A DNA stretch of 64,000 nt from Haemaphysalis longicornis (Eukaryota > Arthropoda > Arachnida > Ixodida > Ixodidae), in assembly GCA_013339765.2 (NCBI GenBank), contig CM023457.1, forward strand, positions 60,009,355 to 60,073,354, given 5' to 3'. A model generated the notes under the pieces. That model saw only the letters and a list, made by a program, of their open reading frames with translations. It was not told the DNA's origin and did no database searches. Made by a program: the position numbers and the translations under genes. Numbering within the stretch: the first letter of the stretch is position 1; each line of letters opens with the position of its first letter. Shown here piece after piece: positions 35,025 through 46,233 of this stretch.

Positions 35025-35429
35025 CTTTTTGTTGGCAGGCCCATGCGGTCATAAAATTTAGTAAAACATGCAAAAAAGGTGTTTCTGCTCAGCGTATTTT
35101 TTTTAATTGACAGATGTCCTAATTGATTGCCTCATTAATAAATCAGTTAACACTTGCAGCGCCAGCTCTATTTTTTTGTTTGTGGGCCTATTGGCCGTAA
35201 AATGTAAGAAAGCAGGCGGGGAAACTTTGTTTTGCTTGAAATGAAAAAAAAAAAATCAGGGCTGAAAGGGTTAAAGATGCGAATCGCTTTACGGTATAAG
35301 CAACGCCACTAGCGCACAGATAGAGAGAAGTGTGTGCAAGGGTGCGTAGGTGGCGTGAAACTCCGTTCTTCGCACAACGGAGGGCGGCTTTAATCACCGT
35401 ACGACGGCCCCGTCTCTCTTCTCTCGCAG
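35025..35429. other. Intronic sequence before the 35430 exon
   Basis: AT-rich at the left, then a pyrimidine-rich stretch (CCCCGTCTCTCTTCTCTCGC) that forms the acceptor of the next exon. Confidence 0.4.
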
Positions 35430-35656
35430 GGTGCACAGCTTCGCCTCGGACACGCGCGTCCGCCTTGCCTCCCTGAGCGGAGGCACAGCGGGGGGCAGGC
35501 GCAGACCTCAGCCGGCGGGGGGCAGCAGCAGCGGCAGCAGCAGCAGTGGCGGCGGGGGCATCGTCGCCTGCCGCCAGCATTCTTCCTCCTCGGCCGCCCA
35601 CAGGGCTGGACAGCAGTCCTCGTCGCAGGCCCGACAAGGAAGCAACGAGAGCCTCG
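35430..35656 (+). CDS. Internal exon of an unidentified host gene (Ser/Gly-rich)
   Basis: Acceptor TTCTCTCGCAG ends at 35429 and donor GTACGC begins at 35657. The 227-nt exon is open and starts Val-His-Ser-Phe-Ala-Ser-Asp-Thr-Arg-Val. It then runs through a Gly/Ser/Gln-rich, apparently disordered segment (GGSSSGSSSSGGGG, then HSSSSAAH) and ends SNESL plus one base. The phase matches the next exon (G + GC = Gly). The composition suggests a flexible linker of a larger intracellular protein. I do not recognise the family. Confidence 0.6.
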
Positions 35657-35814
35657 GTACGCTTCCGGAGTTCTTGTGTACCAATTCCGCGAGTCCGCTT
35701 CTCGGATGGTGACACTGCCCGCAGCCCTGTTGAGAAGCCCTTATAGGGGCCGTGAAGACGAAATACAACCTTGTTTAATTCGAAACGAGCAGGTTTGAGT
35801 GCCTAACTCAGCGC

Positions 35815-36250
35815 GATTTCAGCCACAAAACACGTTTGTTCACCGAAAAGACGCAAGAAATTCATATTTCGCGCTATTGTGACGTGTATGGGCAGGAGTG
35901 ACGTCACGTGGGAAAGCACAAAAAGCGTAGTTCGATATCAGTGTGTCAACTGCACGTTAGCATTCATTCGAGTGACGCGATCAGAATGGAGGCCCCACTA
36001 GAATCGTTTAGCTATGCCTCTTAGCGGTGGTTTATTCGGCGGCCGCCAGTCGCATAAACAAGATTCTGTGACGTCATAGAAAAGTGTTGCCGGGGAGCGG
36101 CTAGGCAGTCGCCACAGCCTTCTGTAACATCTCCATTATTTGTTCGAAGTTTGGGATTTAATTGGCATCATTTTTATCGGGACGAAGGAGCCTTTCTAAT
36201 GAATCAAACTTGTATTTTGTCTTCGTGGCCCATTTAAAGGGATGACAGGG
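35815..36250 (+). repeat. Interspersed repeat family C, copy 3 (intronic)
   Basis: Contains TTTCGCGCTATTGTGACG, TGCACGTTAGCATTCATTC, GTGACGTCATAGAAAA, ATCGGGACGAAGGAG and ATGAATCAAACTTGT in the order seen in the copies at 30150 and 31900. It sits in the intron between the exons at 35430 and 36784. Confidence 0.6.
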
Positions 36251-36783
36251 ACACCAATTTTCTGGCAAACTTGTAAGAAGTAGTTGAGATGTTTAAAACA
36301 TGAAGCGGTGGCGACTCTTGTGCCACTTTCCAGAAGATTTCTCTATGACGTCACGGAATCTCGTTTGTGTGATTGCTGGCTGCCGACGTATAAGCTGTAG
36401 TCAACATCCTGGCGGCAGATGGCACCTCAATCGGAAATTCCAAAAAACATTAGTGGGGGTCGGGGGGTACCGGATCACTATTGCACGCACGCTCTGTATG
36501 GGAAGTTTCGCAAGCAGTTCAGAGGTTCCTGCTACCAGCAGAGTTGACGCTCGTCAACGAGCGTCGGTAAGACCGCCGCGAAGTTTGTCAGGAATCGCAT
36601 AATCGCATTAACCAAGTTGAGTTGAGTTGAATGCCGGCCGTATGAGCGCTGTCACTGTGAACAAACCGATCGAAACACGTTCGTAACCTGCGTGTTGTGC
36701 AACCGGTCCGCTTTTTGTGCGTGCGCATGTATGTTGTTGCGTAACTGTGGCGCGTGTGCGTGGCGTGCGTGTTTTCGTCGCAG

Positions 36784-36928
36784 GCGGCGGAGCCGTCGTC
36801 TCCTCGGCGCCAGTGGGCAGCCGGAGCCGGCAGACCTCGGGCAGCTTCTCGGACAGCTCTCACTCCTCCTTCGAGCAGAAGGTGTTCGCCAAGAGCAACA
36901 GCCGGGACCAGCCCGTCAGGGACGAACG
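36784..36928 (+). CDS. Internal exon of the same host gene
   Basis: Acceptor GTTTTCGTCGCAG ends at 36783 and donor GTACGC begins at 36929. In the frame inherited from the previous exon it reads Gly-Gly-Ala-Val-Val-Ser-Ser, then a Ser/Arg-rich segment (SRSRQTSGSFSDSSHSSFEQ) and VFAKSNSRDQPVRDE, ending in phase 2. The exon is fully open and flanked by good splice sites. The Ser/Arg-rich composition would suit phosphorylation-regulated linkers. Family not recognised. Confidence 0.65.
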
Positions 36929-38145
36929 GTACGCATGCGCGCTACATGTGCACGGGGAACGCATTTCTGGGGCCCTAGCCCTACTCTCGGTGTACTACTA
37001 AAATTCACAGTGAACTGTGAATTCGCCGGAAGTCATTTCTGATTGGCTTTCAGTTTTGTTTCCGGTTGACGAGGCGGTTGTGTGTGCTGGCGTCGTTTTG
37101 ACGTTTACTGGCACGACTTCTAAAGTTTGCCTTCTTTCTCTTTACTGAAAGCGCATAATTCTTGGCCGGCAATGCAAAACTAGACGCAATGCACCGGACA
37201 TGACAATGTAGGCCTGTCCTTGCTATTCAGCAAAAATACATCTAGTAATACACGCCCTCTCTGTGATTGGTTGAGAAGGCGTGACGTAATTTAAACAGTT
37301 GGCGGGGGGGTTCCTCACACAATGGCAACTTCAGCCTTCGCGAAAGTGATGTGATGTTACGTGAGAGCTTGAAAATGGCGGCTGCCATCGCCGTGAAATA
37401 GGGCAAACAATTTCACCGACTGGCTTTTCACGGGGCCGTGCGGGTGGCTGTTGTCGTACAAGAGCTCCCTGCCCTCAGGAAGGCTCACCACTGTACAGGT
37501 GCCGTCACAAGTAATTGGAACAAGGATTTGTGAATATCACAAAATATTTGTCTTACTGGCTTCATGACAGCCGTTACCGGCTTACAGGAAGCTTTTTCTG
37601 TTGAAGAGGACTCCTTTGAACACACACCAATGCAGCCAGGCAGTTTCCGGAAGAAGTCCCTGTAAATTTACGAGGCCGTGTTCCAGTTACTTTTGACGGC
37701 GCCTGAACACCTTGGAAGAAGGAGAGGAAGCAAGGAACTTTACAGCGGAGCTTGCTGTTATAGGCTATAAGTTTTGACCAAAACTGTGTGCGTCGACAAG
37801 GTGCGTAGGAAGAAGTCGCGTCGACAAATTAGATATTCTGAAGCGTTCCTCTACTCGAGCATCCAGTTGAGGAGATCCTTGAAAGCGATTTTCTCATGTA
37901 AAAGCATTTCCGTATCCTCCACTCAGCCTTCTCGAGGAAACACATGGAGTAGAGGACAGACCCAGAATACGGCCATACACCTTGCGGCAAAGCCAACTTT
38001 CTGGCCAATGCTCTGTAGCTCTCCATCTAATGTCGGTACATTAAGAAAATTGACCACATCTTTCCGCGGGGGGAAAACATGGGGTGATGCGACGCATCTG
38101 GGCGGTGCTTGTTACGGTTGCGCCGACCGTCGTGGTAGCAGACCT
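36929..38145. other. Intronic sequence
   Basis: Intron of the host gene. A 140-codon plus frame at 37774-38196 is Ser/Arg/Lys-rich and might be a decayed transposase, but I see no supporting motif. Confidence 0.35.
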
Positions 38146-38475
38146 GGGGCCGAATTCTCTAAAACGACGGGGCGTCGTTTTGAAACGACGGGGTAGCGCC
38201 ATGCAAATGCATGTGTTGTGGGGTTGGGGCCGTCGCTTTGGGGTTCTCTGCAGGTAGAAGGAGCCGCAGAAAAGCGCTGTGGCAAGGGCGCGAAGCGACA
38301 AGTGAAACGACGGGAGGCAGTGGGTGTCGCTTCGCGCCCTTGCCACAGCGCTTTTCTGCGGCTCACTCTACCTGCAGAGAACCCCAAAGCGACGGCCCCA
38401 ACCCCACAACACATGCATTTGCATGGCGCCCGTCGTTTCAAAACGACGCCCCGTCGTTTTAGAGAATTCGGCCCC
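38146..38475. mobile_element. 330-bp near-perfect hairpin element (MITE/foldback-like), intronic
   Basis: The left arm 38146-38300 and right arm 38325-38475 are almost exact reverse complements (a few small indels), separated by a 24-nt loop. The ends read GGGGCCGAATTCTCTAAAACG and its complement. Arms contain a secondary inverted motif (AAAACGACGGGGCGTCGTTTT). There is no coding capacity. It would fold into one long hairpin in RNA or single-stranded DNA. No clear target-site duplication is visible, so the transposon class is open. Confidence 0.8.
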
Positions 38476-39752
38476 TGTTAGTCTCCCTTCAAATCATCGG
38501 TGGTCATCGGATGTCATCGGAGCGGCGGCGGTGGAGCGACTGAGCGGAGCGGCGCAGTTATCGCGTTTATATGTACCGCGCGTTAACGGTGAGTGGAATG
38601 AGAGAGAGTAGCGCATGCTGCGCTTGGTTTCATTTACTTGACATTATTAGTTCATAGTTGAGTTGTAAACGTTATTGAATTCCCGTAACGAGGCGTTTTC
38701 TGGGTTGTAGTACCTGGAATGATGGAGCTTTCGCTCCAATAATCGTAAATTGAGCCGTCATGCGTTTGCGTCCGCCTGTGCGTCCCGTGTGAATAGGCTG
38801 TCCTAGCGTCACTAAATAAAGGCTATCTCATTTAGTGACGCTAGGCTGTCCTTCGGAACATCCGAAGAAAATGTGGTGTGGCTAGCGTCGTTGCGCCTCT
38901 GTTGGGCCATGTCACACGATAGAATGCAGCAGTCGGAATCAAGTAGCAACTTGGTGCACTTGGAACTGCTTTGGCATTCCTGTTTAAAAAAGTGCGGCGC
39001 CATTTTGTGTAATTTACGTTATTTCCGGCGCATACGCCGTGTTTCGTCGCGTCGTGCTTCAGAATCAACACTGCCTAGGTAAAGGTGAAGTATTCCGCAT
39101 TGAGTCGCCATAGTCGGTTAGCCAATGTACGCCCTCTCCTGAATTCTTAATCTCTAAGGTGTGATAAATTTTCAGTAAGTTGTGACAGAACAGGCCATTT
39201 ATTTAACGGAGGAACGGGGCCGGGGAAGCGATGCTGGTGCTTCCCCTGACGTAGGGGGTGTTGGCTGCAAGAGCGGCGCGCGTTTTTTTCCCGCCCGTGA
39301 TAACACGTCGAGCGTGCCGGAGCAGCGACACGAGTGCGCGCTCGGCCAGCTATGGCGGGGTCGACGCACGCTGTCAAAAACAATGTCACCACGGCCAGCG
39401 CAGATTCCAAGCCACCTGGAAGCCGGTCGGTCTCGGAACGCGCCTTGAAAGGGGCGCTTTCCATAGAGTTTATAATATATACTAGAGGGAAATCTGTCGC
39501 TGCAGTCGCGGGCCGCCGTGGGCGGCGCCATTGCTGCTAGCGACGTTCCTCGCCTACTTGGCTTAGCTAGCCGTATGGCTTCTTTTTTGTCTTGAAGACA
39601 AAATCAACAAATAAGTATGGTCCCCTAGGGACCATAAAATAAGGGTAACATCTTTTTTTTTTTTTTCTGGTTCATCATGCATGAAGCTTGAATTTTATAA
39701 TAGCAAAACAAGTTTGATGAACCTTCTACCGTAATATTGTTGCTTTTTGCAG
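38476..39752. other. Intronic sequence
   Basis: Holds a 15-bp-arm inverted repeat at 38802-38845 and short matches to other repeats in the window (38708-38740, 38804-38824). A poly-T run (39652-39666) lies 86 nt before the acceptor of the last exon. Confidence 0.4.
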
Positions 39753-39879
39753 CCAGAGCCAAATTTTCAGCCTGTTCATGAGCCATGCCAAGGACAAGTG
39801 GAACGTGCCTGCCCGGTACATGACGGAACGCTCGCCGAAGCGCGGCTCCCGTAGACAGTGGCGCCAGATTTCCCTCTAG
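39753..39879 (+). CDS. Terminal coding exon of the same host gene
   Basis: The acceptor (TGTTGCTTTTTGCAG, AG at 39751-39752) opens an exon whose first base completes CGC (Arg) with the CG left by the previous exon. It reads QSQIFSLFMSHAKDKWNVP, then a basic stretch (RYMTERSPKRGSRRQWRQ), and stops at TAG 39877-39879. Three exons with matching phases and a final stop make a convincing host gene C-terminus. The aromatic/basic tail could be a docking or membrane-proximal segment, but no family is recognised. An unused weak donor (GTAGAC near 39851) leaves room for alternative splicing. Confidence 0.65.
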
Positions 39880-40275
39880 TGCATATTAGTATGAAACTCT
39901 ATGGCGCTTTCCGCGAAACCGTAGGCCCCTTCGATTTGTCATTTTGCACTGGCCAGAACTGCTCCAGGGCAGTCCAAGGCAGTCCCGGACCGCTCCAGGG
40001 CATTCCCGGGCTGCCCCGGACTGATCGGAACTGTTTTGGGGTGAATTGGGAGCCATTCCACCTCGTGAAGCTGGATGTCCAGCGAAGCTGTGCACATCGC
40101 ACACATGGTTACAGAATATGCATGTGTTTTTATCATCATGCGGTAATGATAGTGAGTATGGCATTGGATTACGTAATAAGACTTCGAGGGACTGGAGTTT
40201 TATCCTACCACACAAACATAGGACTATATTCCCTCCCGCAGTGGCACATTTGTTTCGGCAGCAGGCGAAAATTCG
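39880..40275. repeat. 3' flank with an internally repetitive CAGTCC/GGAC-rich segment
   Basis: From about 39950 to 40035 short phrases such as GCAGTCC and CCGGAC recur in both orientations. The remainder has no feature. Part of this may be the 3' UTR of the gene ending at 39879. Confidence 0.4.
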
Positions 40276-40625
40276 GTAACGTCTACAACTTAACAGTGAA
40301 CGAACTAATTATGACAAGTAGATTCGACTCGGCGTAATGACAGGGTCGTCCTAGCGGCCAATGGTCGGGCAGCTTTCGTTGGGAAAGTTTCGATAAAACA
40401 AGAGTTACCGCCGTTTTCCCGTAACCATTACTTGCTCCCGTGAATCACCCCGTAGTGGACGGCGGGCGGGAATGTTGTAACGCTTACAATTTCACTGTGA
40501 TCCTGCTAATTTGACAAGTAGCCGAAACTCGGCGTTATGACAGAGTCGTCTCAGCGGCCAAGTTTTGTACATTTCTTTCGTTAAAAAAAAGTTTCGATAA
40601 AGCGAGAGTTACAGCCGTTTTTCGC
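40276..40625 (+). repeat. Imperfect tandem duplication, period about 205 bp
   Basis: Shared phrases in the same order: ACAAGTAG followed by GACTCGGCGTAATGACAGGG (first) or AACTCGGCGTTATGACAGAG (second), then AGCGGCCAA, TTTCGTT and AAGTTTCGATAAA. The units start near 40276 and 40478. There is no coding signal. Confidence 0.7.
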
Positions 40626-41248
40626 CGAGAATTTGCCACAACAGTTGGCTAATTGCCATCCCAGATTTGTTGACGGACACGGAAAATCTACGGTACCCTA
40701 TAGTTTGGCCGTTATAAAAGAGACCACATGCTCCTCGTCGGCGAAGCTTCGAACGACGTATAGTGGCCTGTGCGAAGACGTCTGCGACTCGCTAATGGCG
40801 AAATACATCGGCTCGTGCTAGGAGTGTCACAGCTGAGCTATATGGTTAGTGAAGTCATCCCTGACAGCGGTACGACAAACTTGCCCTACGGCACGGTGCG
40901 TTGCCGTGAGGTCTGCGAACAATAGCATACCTTATCCGAATGTCAAATGGGATAGTTTGCGAACCCGCTACATGTCTTTTTTTAGGCGAAATCCTCTAAT
41001 GTCTCTCCCTTAAACATCCTTGAGCTTACCATAGTATGAAAAATGCTAATTCGAAAGAAAAAAAAAAGCGCTCCGTATTCCATAGCGCGAAAAGTGGCGT
41101 CCAAGGCGTCGGGAAAACGCAGCCAAACAAGCGAACATACAACCGGAGAAGCCATTTGAGCTGACAAAATTTAGGCGTAAAAATATTGATGACAAAGCAA
41201 ATTTGTATGGTCGTCAAAAAAAGGGTTGTCGGTAAAATAGTCATACCC
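40626..41248. other. Intergenic sequence without supported genes
   Basis: No splice-bounded exon or repeat match recognised. Confidence 0.3.
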
Positions 41249-41610
41249 GGGAGAGGAAGAGAGATAGAGAGAGAGAAACTTTGTTGTACAATGCTACAAT
41301 GCAGTTAAGAGGGCGGGGTGGCCGGTGGCATGCACCTGGCGGCGACCGCGGTGGCTCGGTTCACCAGGGAGATTTGGATCCGCGGATCCGAGCTACCTAG
41401 CGCCCCCTCCCACTGCTCGTCACACGCTATGCAGGGGAAGGGAGCATTAGGACATGCCCACATGGAGTGCGACACGGTGGCTAGAGCACCGCACGAAGGA
41501 CAGTTGGGGGAGGGAAATAGTGTGGGGAAAGTTACGTCGGCGGTGGATGGACGCGAATGTTGAAAAAGAACGTGAAACAAGTAAACCGCGTGGTCTGTCT
41601 TCAACGCACT
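41249..41610 (-). mobile_element. 5'-truncated LINE 3' stub related to the intact inner element, with (CT)n tail
   Basis: A minus-strand frame contains CPSCGALATVSHSMWACP (Cys-X2-Cys-X7-His-X4-Cys), then WEGALGSSDPRIQ. This closely parallels the C-terminus of the inner LINE ORF2 (a Cys-X2-Cys-X7-His-X4-Cys finger, then LWEAALASSDPGVQ). The minus-strand 3' end runs into a CTCTCT-type tail (41278-41249), as the inner element does. It is a dead copy of a related family inserted on the opposite strand. Confidence 0.7.
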
Positions 41611-42071
41611 GCCGCCTGCGGGCTTTCGCCTTCTAGGGGTAACGTATACGAACCCTGAGAATTTTTCGATACGTCTCCTTCCGTTGCGTCACGTCACTTT
41701 TTATATTTACCACGGAGATTCCACGCAGCAGTAGGAATACCCTGCCATGCATATATGAAACGTTTTCAACTATGCGGCAGCGGCGGACAGTGATGGAAGA
41801 ACGAGCGCAAGTTCTGTCCCCCGTGTTACTTTCTCATTGAAAATTCATACCCGTCGTGCGCTTGGTGCTTTTCCCCTATTCCGCCTCCCCTTTCTTTCTT
41901 TCTTTCTTCTTCATTGTCTCGCAGTGTCTTCAGGTTGAAGGTGCGTCGTGTTTCAAGCCCACCCATATACTGTGTCAGTTTCGTATGCCGTTACGCGAGG
42001 CCTCGCCTGTCACCGCTCCTATTATATGCGTACGTTTTGCGGTGACGCAATGTAGACTCCTTTCGCACGGT

Positions 42072-42129
<58 letters not shown>

Positions 42130-42788
42130 AAGAAAGCATCTGCTGTGTCCTTGTGCGTTCTATGATATTGTCGCGAACCGGGCCTTTTGACTTGTTTACT
42201 CATATTTTGTTACTGGCGCATGTTTTAAGCGAAGCGCGCGAATTCTTTCGTATGCCGCTCCGGTAATCTCGTTTTGATAGGACAAAGGTGGTGCTTCGCT
42301 GTCACTATCCTAGTGTGCTCTCGCTTAGTCGAAGCTGTTTCCGAATTAAATCGATATTTCCAGTAGCAAGAGCCCTCTGGATAGATAAATGCGTGCGGTG
42401 CAACGCCGCGGCATTCGATTCGCCGACGTTCGTCCGTGCACGTCACTTTGCTGACTGCTTCTTTGACGCTTGTGCTTTCTCGAGTTCATTGCGAAATACA
42501 AGTTTGCTCCAATAAACATTATTCTTCAAAGCACCCTGCGTCATCCTTGGCTGCGTGACAATATCTTCTTTTTTGTTCTCTACTAACCCTATCACTGCCC
42601 CGTCGCACTAGGTATCCGAATAATAGTGTGGTACCCTTTGACCGCGCTGCCTGTGCTCTTGGTTATGCTACCGGTACTTCCTCATAATCAGCACAATATC
42701 ATGGGTGGGTAGCTCCGATGACCTCGACATTATCATCATACTCATCATCGCCGCTTAGGTCGTTCCTTCTCCGGAGTGTCAGATTATA
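41611..42788. other. Intergenic sequence with a (GA)n tract at 42075-42125
   Basis: The GA tract is about 50 bp. Otherwise there are short overlapping frames. No exon or other repeat was recognised. Confidence 0.4.
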
Positions 42789-43368
42789 CAGGGTGTTGCG
42801 ACGATAATTGGAATAAAATTTTTTCCTGAGCGAACCGCCGCTCTGTTCGCGCTCAAACTTGCCACGAAGGTCGCATTTTGTGGTCTATTGGGTTTAATAC
42901 CGGGAACAACGATGATACTTACGTGGTTATTCTGAAAATAAATAAAAACGATTTTCGCCTATGGGAAAATGGCGGCTGATTTGGACGTGCGAGCCAGGGC
43001 GAGTTGATGTTGGAGCGACGGAACCACCTGGGGTATAAGCGAAACGCACGTTCGGCATTCACAGTAGGAAGGAGCCAAATGGTGCAGCAGACGATCAGAA
43101 AATGCACCTAGAAATGAGCTAGCAGGTTATTAGAAAGCCCGGTTTTCGGGCTCGCACGTCCAAATCAGCCGCCAATTTCCCATGCATAGGGGAAACATCG
43201 TTTTTATTTATTTTCAGGATGCACAGGTAAGTACCGTCGTTGTTCCCGGTGTCAAACAACGAAACAGACCACAAAATGCGACCTTCGTGTGAAGTTTGAG
43301 CGCGAACAGAGCGCGGTTCGCTCAGGAAATTTTTTTAATGTGTTCCAATTATCGTCGCAACAACCCTG
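42789..43368. mobile_element. 580-bp inverted-repeat element with TA target duplications (Tc1/mariner-type MITE)
   Basis: Terminal inverted repeats of about 207 bp (42789-42995) and 220 bp (43149-43368) match closely, beginning CAGGGTGTTGCGACGATAA on the left and its near complement on the right. Each end is followed by TA (42787-42788 and 43369-43370), which is the target duplication of the IS630/Tc1/mariner superfamily. The ~150-bp centre has no transposase, so it depends on an enzyme encoded elsewhere. Confidence 0.75.
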
Positions 43369-46073
43369 TATAAATTCGTGCTCAACCATCGTCTCTCAAG
43401 TAGGTACAGAATTTTACGCCGCTTTGGTCACACAACCTAGTCCCAGGACGTTAATCTAAATGTCCGAAGGGGTCGCTTGGCCTTGTGCGATAAGTTCTGC
43501 GCCGTTCGAGACTTGGCTAGAGTGGAGCGTCGCCCAGTTTGGCGCGAGACGCTCGGTCGCGTTCCATCGCGTGCCAACGTTCCGTATAACGGGACGACAG
43601 TTGCGATGACTAATAACCGCCTCGCATCGTCGGGGCGCCGCCATAAATGCATTTACGGCGAATGTATTTATAGCGAATGCGGTTGGCTAGCTGCTCCGTC
43701 GTCTCGCGAGGTGTCGGACGCTTTTGTTTGGTCGCTCCCTTTGTTTTGCTTCCGGGAGAGCACAGACAACTCGGAAGAACTCAGCTGTGTGAGTCACGCG
43801 GACGACAACTCCGTGGTCCGCACTCTGTATACTGTCTCTTTAGATAGGTCGTCTGCTACGGCTGCCAAGGCTCGCTCGCCGACCCTGGGACTGCGATAGA
43901 CAAGTTGTGTTTCGGGGAATGAATTCTACCTGTCTACTCATCTGCTCCCGCGCTCTACTTCGAGCCAACCTTTTTTTTTTGTTTGTTTTTTGTTCCCTTG
44001 CCAATCTGATTCGCGCGGAACTGATTCTAAGAATAGTAACCAACGCAGCAGGTGTTTTCTCTGGCGCCTCCGCGCTCTTGGGCAGGATGTGACTCAAAAA
44101 GGAATGTGAAGTGTCGGATGAATTATTGTGTATTCGGGGATTTTATTGACTTGTACGCTCAAAACAACGTTTATTTCGTTCTTTTTTCGAATCGGCGTTC
44201 CACGTGCATCGCCTGTGACGGGAACTTTTTAGAAACAGCCCTCCGCGACGACCCCGGGCGACGCTATCTGCTGCCTGCAGAGCTCTTTGCGCATGCGCTG
44301 TCAAAAAGAGGAAGATGAACATTTCTGGGACGCTGACTCAGCGCGTGAGGTGAGTTACAGCAGTAGTTTCTTTTCACAGACGACGTCAGCGGCAAGCTTC
44401 GTAAGCGACTGTGCGTCGTTCCCTGTAGGACCGATGTTACTATACCGTAAACGCGCGAGTATACGCATCGTCGAGGCCGCACATATATACTGACCCTTCC
44501 TATCAAGCGTCAAATGTGTATCAGGAAGACTGGGCTTGGCTGACGTTTCGTATACATTTTATTGCGTACGCAGCAGAGAACCGTTTTCCGAATTCTCGCG
44601 CTTTATCCTTTCCCTTTCTTAGAAAAACGAAGCACTGTGGAGACTCGATCGCGTTGTGTCCCTTGTCGCCGGAAGTGGCCGATTGTCGAGCCTTAGTTTA
44701 AGCTCTTCCAAAAATGGCGCGAACATCGCATCGTTGCTCTTATAGGCGTGTCCAGGTTAAAAGGACACTGAAAAGAGTTGCAAAGATTGTCCAGCCACTT
44801 TACCAAACTTAAGTCGAGAACGTGCAGGTCAGGTTATGATTGAATTCGCCTGTATTTATTATCTTTTTTTTTTCACCGGGAAACGCGCGTCCGGAATCGC
44901 CGTTTCCCACTCGTCATATTCTTCAATGACGTCTGCTATCAATCAATCAATCAATCAATCGATTTTATTAGTTTCTTAGAATCATACATGGGGGTTATAT
45001 ACAGAAAGAGTTCCCAAGGTCAGAGGCTAACGGGACCTCCTACAGACCAGGCACTGTTACGACTGGAGGGCAGAATTGAGCGAATTAATTGCGAGCTCAT
45101 TTACCCTCTCTAAACCTTCCGTAAAAAAATGCAAAATGTTAACGTCAGAGAACATAAATAGTTCGAAGGCTGAGTTAACGCCAAAGCCTCGCTTCCAACC
45201 GTTGCTGTGTCACTGCATTAGTCCGGAAGGGGGCCGCGAGAGCGCTAGGTGTTTCTATTCGCTCGAGCTTTACGAATGGCATAGCGAGTGCCGATTTAAT
45301 TGACGCAACCCACGGGATGATCCTACTGCGCATGTGCAAAGCACCCCAAGATGTTATCAAAGCTTAATTAAGAAATGAGAAAGGCCTTCCGCTGTATAGG
45401 TGAGCGCAGAGCACAGACCAAGAATGTGTTGTTTTTACTCCGTTGCGCAGAGTTAGGTAATTTTGAGAGCGCCGCCACGTATAAAAGCTGGACAAACTCG
45501 CTCATTGAAAGCTTCCCTCCCGTTAGGGGCAATGACGAAGCGTCTGTGCGGAAGTTGTCGAAGCTACGCATGACGGGCGTCTTGCGGCCTTCTGCGAAAG
45601 TGCCGGAGGACGCTTGCTCGCACGCGATAACGCGGATTAGAACACTGCGTACGCGTGGGCGGCATCACTTCTATTGGCGACTGCGAGTTCCGCGCAACGA
45701 CCATAAGGGACTAAAGGCGTCCGCAACGCGCGACGCTTGTTCGCCGCCCGGCCCCGCAATAGTAGTGACCTTTCACGCAAGCACTTCCCCTCGCCGCGAA
45801 GATTCATTGCGCGGGACCCTTACGTCATTAAGCTGTGCGTGTGTGCCGACCTGACGTTCAAGGAAACCGTCACGGAGCGAAGCGCTGTCGCCTTCGAGGA
45901 GGAAGTCATGCTTTGGGTGCGAGGGCGGCACTTATAACGCAGTCGTCTGCGACTGCACGACGAGAAAACACCCGCGCAAGCTCTCTGTGGAGAAAAAACG
46001 GGCCCCAAGTAACCGAAGCCAGGTTATCCGAATTCTCTCCAGGAGTGACATTTTGCGGAAACCCTTCAGTCCC
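43369..46073. other. Intergenic sequence; contains a possible LINE/SINE 3' end near 44941-45065
   Basis: A (TCAA)n run at 44938-44960 followed by CGATTTTATTAG reads on the minus strand as an AATAAAATCG signal plus a tetramer tail, so a retrotransposon 3' end on the minus strand is plausible; no LINE coding follows. Other frames of up to 159 codons overlap on both strands. The 14-bp target-site duplication of the outer LINE ends this region (46060-46073). Confidence 0.4.
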
Positions 46074-46233
46074 GCCCGCACGGGGCACCTTGAGTATTCA
46101 TGGTGACGGTGTTGGCGACACCGCGGACCCCGAGCCCCCAACATAAACTGTAACCTACCGTGGTGATGTGTTTAAAGGTGAAGGGTAGAAGCCTCAAACG
46201 GTGGCCGTCGGAGCCCAGGTCAAGCTCCGGCGG

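Noticed and set aside
37774..38196. Lys/Ser-rich frame that might be a decayed transposase
   Set aside because: No catalytic motif or terminal repeats could be linked to it.
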